Source of the DNA: Lantana camara | Lineage: Eukaryota; Streptophyta; Magnoliopsida; Lamiales; Verbenaceae | NCBI GenBank assembly: GCA_037501455.1 | Contig: CM074858.1 | Coordinates: 84,170,501 to 84,234,500 of the forward strand | DNA: 64,000 nucleotides | Reading direction: 5' to 3' | Part shown: positions 60,001 to 64,000 of the stretch, one piece after another | Layout: each line of letters begins with the position of its first letter | Numbering within the stretch: the first letter of the stretch is position 1 | Position numbers and translations under genes: made by a program | The notes under the pieces: generated by a model | Told to the model about the DNA's origin: nothing | What the model saw: the letters and a program-made list of their open reading frames with translations, nothing else | Database searches by the model: none

Positions 60001-60315
60001 CTCGCCGAGATAATCGAAATGGACTATTCATTTGTTTAATTCTGTCGAGAAACGATCGAGTTATGGGCTCGTAAACGAAGTCACGCATAGTGACCATGGG
60101 AGAGAGAGAGTGGGAGAGGAGAGAGAGAGAAAGGAGATTTGGGAGAAATGTGTCTTGTGCACAAGCTATATACAACCGGGTATCCTTATCGCATAGCAAA
60201 GAGTAATAGCGCGTACAAATAATCGTAAATAAAATTGGTAAAGTTACGAATAAACATTCAAGTTCCGAATTAATTTTATAAATTAAAATAAAATAGTGAT
60301 TTACCAATTAGAGTT
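57013..60315 (-). repeat. 5' LTR of element A, second segment
   Basis: This aligns with 37830-41127 nearly throughout, including the duplicated block, the GC-rich block (about 59050-59975, with the same 147-codon plus-strand frame at 59529-59972) and the TATATA/CT-repeat promoter (60100-60172). It stops at 60315, where D is inserted. The last roughly 300 bp of the LTR lie beyond D, outside the window. Confidence 0.92.
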
Positions 60316-61322
60316 TGTAACATCCCGACCTTCCGGGTCTACAGGTATGCATTTATGGGGTGTTAAATGCGTTATTATTTATTTAATTATGCCTTTTATT
60401 GCTTTTAATGTTCTTAATTAATTGATCTTACTCGCTCAATTTCTATTTGAATTTTTGAACATTTATGACCTTTTGCTTGTAATTTTGTTTCGTACGTGCC
60501 CTTCTTTGATTCCGAATTTTGTGAATTCTTGGTATACGTGACCTATGTGAGTTATTTACATGTTAGCATGCTCCTTTGGTGTTTTGGGTTTTGTTTGGTT
60601 TGCCTTTGTCCTCATTTTGTTTTCGGAACCTAGGGGATGGTTAAAGGGTATTTAGCGCACCTCGGGTTCCGAGCGTCATATCTTGAGCTAGGGAATTCGG
60701 ATTCGAATTTCGGAAAAGGCGTTGGACTCATGACAAGATTTGAAAGCTTTGGAACCTATACTCACACTTTTCTAAGACCATTTGGACCCTCAGAAATCGA
60801 CCGGAACGAGCCCTTGTTGCTTGATAGCCCTCCTTTGTTGACTAGTCAATACTTGTGGACACCTAGACTTAACCAAACCTTTCCTTAACCTTGGTTAATG
60901 ATCTAAACTCAGCTTATACCCTCTCTCTCTCTTCCATTTCACGCAACATCTCCCAAGGAAGCAAGAAAAGTTCCCCAAATTCAGCTCCAAAGAGAAACCA
61001 AGGAAGAAGAAGAGCACTATTGCATTTTTGAAGATTTTGGCCAATCTACTCCTCCATTTCTTCTCAAATTTTGAAGGTAAGCATATTTTTGAGTTCTCCA
61101 AGCTTGTGTGGTTCTATTAAGTGTAATATGTTGAGCTTTATCTTTGAATTTCATGAGAATGAGCATACCACATGAATAGTAAGAGTTTGGTGGATTTTGA
61201 ATTCTTTAGCATGTTTCCTTGTGAATTATTTGAGCTTAATGCATGATTATGATTCCTTAGTCTTCCCTTTTGAATTGTATGGATTTTCTTTGAGTGTTGG
61301 AGTTGTTTTCTTCACTCCTCCT

Positions 61323-61495
61323 GACACGGGGGTGCTGATTGCCTGGTTCTCGCTGTACCGAGACACGGGGGTGTCTCGGTTTGCTCCTTATTGGTGACAC
61401 GGGCGTGTCACCTTCTAGATTCCGTTGTTTGTCCACTGTACTGAGACACGGGGGTGTCTCAGTTTGCCCTTCCAGGGGGGCATGGGCGTGTCACC
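61323..61495 (+). repeat. Palindrome cluster in D LTR
   Basis: There are five dyads. The first and last are eroded. Arms ACCGAGACAC and GTGTCTCGGT lie around gggg (61357-61380). Arms GGTGACACG and CGTGTCACC lie around gg (61393-61412). Arms ACTGAGACAC and GTGTCTCAGT lie around gggg (61440-61463). Between the second and fourth units one pair is C-G versus T-A, a compensated change. Centres are spaced 39, 34, 49 and 34 bp. Confidence 0.9.
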
Positions 61496-63156
61496 TAAGG
61501 ATCCTCGTTTTTCGCCCGTCTTTGCATGGTTTTGCTTCCTCTTCATTGCTTTTAGTTAGCTTTCTTGTCTTGTCTATGACTTGTATGCTTCATTAACTTG
61601 TTATATTATATGGTAAACCTTATGTTACGAATTTGTGAATTGAATTACGTTCTCGTTTGTGATATACGGTCTTATGTGTCTTATTTGCTCGTAAATGGTA
61701 TAATAAGAACTCATTACATATCATTTGCATCATAAGCATGCATATTCATGTACCGAGCGTCAATGTGGTTCATATTGAGTCTAAGAGTGTTCCTTGTTGT
61801 TTGTCTTGTTCAGAGGACCTTCCTGTTGAGGACGAGCTTGCTCCATAGGTGTCCGGTTTCCCCTTTTTGTCTCCACTACGTCTGTGACAAGGTGAGGTTT
61901 TTGTTCTTTCAGTTACTCGACCTATAACCCTATTTGATTTGAAACCTCGCATGCGAATACGTATAATATATGGTAAATAAGTACATGATACGTATGTTGC
62001 GGGATTTGTCCCATTTGTTATAAGGGTTGAAAAACGTTTTGTATAAGTATATAAGCTATTTTGCCTTTGATTGAAAAGTTTAGCTTTGTGCAAGTGTGTG
62101 TGTGTATGCGAGATGTGGCTTTGAAAGATAAGCTCTGAGATATGTTTGTGTGATTTCTGTGATCTGTTTGGGCCCTGGAGTGTGGTATGGTAATCTCGGG
62201 ATGGCCGAGGGGTCGCCAAGCTCTTCCATCAACAGAGTTTCACCCAACCTTGGGAGGTTGAGGAAGGGTGTTTCTCTTGAGCCGACGGAAGCAACCGTCG
62301 AAGGTTTCAAGGTAGTAATTAAACCTTGTCTCGTCTGTGTATGTGGATAGTTAGGGCCGATCAACCCTTCTATCAACCGGTGTTGGGGATGGATTCTGAT
62401 TTGTTTTGTTTTGCTTTGATCTTCGTATATGGAAGTTGGGATGTGTGTGACTCATACTCGCCGAGTTGGTTTAGCTTTGTATGATCTATGGAACGAGAGT
62501 GGATTCTTAATTCACCTAAAACTCGGAGTTTGGCTTTTGGCCTTGTACCTTTCCTTTAACCTATGTATATCTATATCATGGGAACTACTTTAGCTTGCAA
62601 AAACCACTCTCGGTTCACGGATCCTTTCGTTTTACTTAGTTGCTTTGCTCTATATATATATCGGGTGCGTGAGTTAGCCCCCTCACTAGTCACTAGGACT
62701 AACCCTCGTTGTTGTTTTCCCCTTTTTCCTTTCTTTTGCGTTTGCAGGTTCTTCTGAGTCAAGCTAGGCGGCAAGTGTCTTTTGGGAGTTTACTTGTGGT
62801 TTAGCTTGAGTCTTCATGCATCGTAGTGGATTACTACTTCTTTTGCTTATGTATTTTAGGATTATGTATTCGGTATACACTTGTGCTATTTTGGTCGTGA
62901 TGGCATTGGACATTTTGTATATGATCTAGTTGGTAGCTGGAATACTTGACCTTTCCCCATTTTGATATGTATATATGTGATCTTGGGAATTTTGTTTGCT
63001 TATGAATTGCTTCCGCTACTCTGATTTTAATTTTCACAGTTCTTGAGGGTCTAGGCCACCTAGTGCGGGTGTGAGTTTTGTGTGTCTCCCGTTCGCTATG
63101 GTTTAATACGGGTACGAACTCCCTATTTCGTTACTCGTGTTAGACCTTAGTGCCGC

Positions 63157-63170
63157 GGGGGGGGGGGGGG
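63157..63170. repeat. G14 run near the end of the D LTR
   Basis: The shared block has about five G in other elements (for example 51128-51134) but fourteen here. The length may be a sequencing or assembly artefact, or a real homopolymer expansion. Confidence 0.9.
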
Positions 63171-63206
63171 ATGTGGCACCCTTCGCTCCGGGGGTGTTAC
63201 AGTGCG

Positions 63207-63220
63207 TGGTATCAGAGCTC
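63207..63220 (+). other. Primer-binding site of D
   Basis: TGGTATCAGAGCTC lies five bases after the LTR end and matches initiator Met-tRNA. Confidence 0.92.
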
Positions 63221-63406
63221 TCGATTGCAAAACCGGAGCTCTGGAGTCGTGTTGAGTCTGTCTAGGTCATTCAGTTTAGGAGTACGTGACTATTTGCATT
63301 CATCTACATCTCTACGTGACTTATTTGTTTAAATTTGTGATAATTGACTTCCTGATCATAAACTGAACCCCATGCATCGATATTTCTTGATTTGTGTATT
63401 TTCAAG

Positions 63407-64000
63407 ATGCCTCCAAGAAGGAGAGCAGATAGGGAGTAGACTCCTGATCTTAATCAACCCCCTCTACAAGAACCACCACCTCCTCCGATGAATGCTGAGA
63501 ATATTGTGCAGGCTCTTTTGAACCAGCTTCAACAGAATCAGAGGAATAATCCACCATGGGAAGGACAAGTTGGGCACGTAACTCCGGCCTTTAAGGAGTT
63601 CAGAAACAACAATCCACCTAAATGGTATGGAGGAGATGACATCCAAGCCGAAGAGTGGTTGTCAGAAGTCACGGGAATTTGGGAAATTTGCCCCGCCCCT
63701 TCGCATGAGAAAGCTGTTTGTACGGCTCGGTTTGTTCAGGGCCCCACGTCCAATTGGCTCAAGGCTATGAGAGCTCGATTGGAGAGGAATGGAGAAGAGT
63801 TTGATTGGGAAAGCTTTGTAAGAGTGTTTCGTCACAAGTATGTTCCACCAAGTGCTCGTGAGAGAAGACTTCAGCAATTTACAGAATTGAGACAAGGGAA
63901 TCGATCGGTTGAAGAGTATATCTTGGAATTTGAGAGACTTACACCGTACGCCCCACACATCACCAATGATGATACCCAGAAGGCTCGTAACTTTATTCAT
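63407..64000 (+). pseudogene. Ty3/gypsy gag of D, with one early stop (continues past window)
   Basis: The frame begins MPPRRRADRE, hits TAG at 63437-63439 where CAG (Gln) would fit, then stays open to the window end (198 codons in all). After a Pro-rich stretch come FKEFRNNNPPKWYGG and an EEWLSEVTGIWEI segment. Later conserved Gag segments are WESFVRVFRHKYVPPSARE, the EEYILEFERL helix and YAPH. This is the canonical order of the plant Ty3/gypsy Gag domain, most like Tekay/Del chromoviruses. Starting at the Met about codon 28 would bypass the stop. Zinc knuckles and pol would lie to the right of the window. Confidence 0.9.

Larger units (their letters stand above)
60316..63201 (+). repeat. 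5' LTR of element D (2.9 kb)
   Basis: It runs from TGTAACATCCCG to GGGGGTGTTACA, followed by a primer-binding site. GAGTT (60311-60315) is the expected target duplication; the partner is outside the window. A CT repeat at 60921-60932 suggests the transcribed leader. The cluster of GACACGGG palindromes is at 61323-61495, about 1.0-1.2 kb in. The LTR end has the CCCGTTCGCTATGG block, and its usual G5 run is expanded to G14. Confidence 0.9.

Overview
This is plant nuclear repeat DNA, most likely from a flowering plant and probably a eudicot. I find no intact host gene, no tRNA or rRNA gene and no prokaryotic signal. Essentially every base belongs to a transposable element. Most are long-terminal-repeat (LTR) retrotransposons nested in one another. 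They carry LTRs of 2.5-4.1 kb, initiator-Met-tRNA primer-binding sites (TGGTATCAGAGC), polypurine tracts (PPT) and 5-bp target duplications, but almost no intact coding sequence. I name the elements A to I for reference.

Layout: 1-5502 is the 5' end of minus-strand element E, inserted into the internal region of minus-strand element F. F (5503-17330) is a tandem LTR-internal-LTR-internal array that itself sits in the 3' LTR of minus-strand element G (17331-23218). A Ty1/copia element H (+, 23219-29653) interrupts the 5' LTR of G. Element B (+, 29654-36821) interrupts the pol gene of H. A TRIM (minus, 36822-37312) follows in the truncated 3' LTR of B and is joined by a chimeric junction to minus-strand element A (37329-60315, with 4.1-kb LTRs). 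A is interrupted by a solo LTR I (43214-47271, TSD TTCTC), by a complete young element C (+, 48369-57007, TSD GACTG) and by D (+, 60316 to beyond the window), which carries a gag reading frame. Two Mutator-type foldback MITEs lie in G (20647-20900) and in the LTR of H (24705-25106).

A, B, C, E, F and G look like related non-autonomous Ty3/gypsy derivatives. D has the gag of a Ty3/gypsy, probably Tekay/Del-like, element and could be an autonomous relative that supplies proteins in trans; that is inference. C still encodes a shortened Gag: the N-terminus and zinc knuckles remain, while capsid and pol are deleted.

The most notable signals are shared by these elements and are not standard retrotransposon features. 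(1) Each of several LTR families has a quartet of short palindromes at a fixed place, with centre spacings of about 33-42-33 bp. The palindrome sequence differs completely between families. (2) An array of GAGAGA/TCTCTC stem-loops lies upstream of the PPT, with compensatory base changes. (3) A single hairpin abuts the PPT, also with compensated pairs. (4) A short coiled-coil-like reading frame, conserved at protein level, lies in the internal regions of B, C and G and is decayed in E and F.
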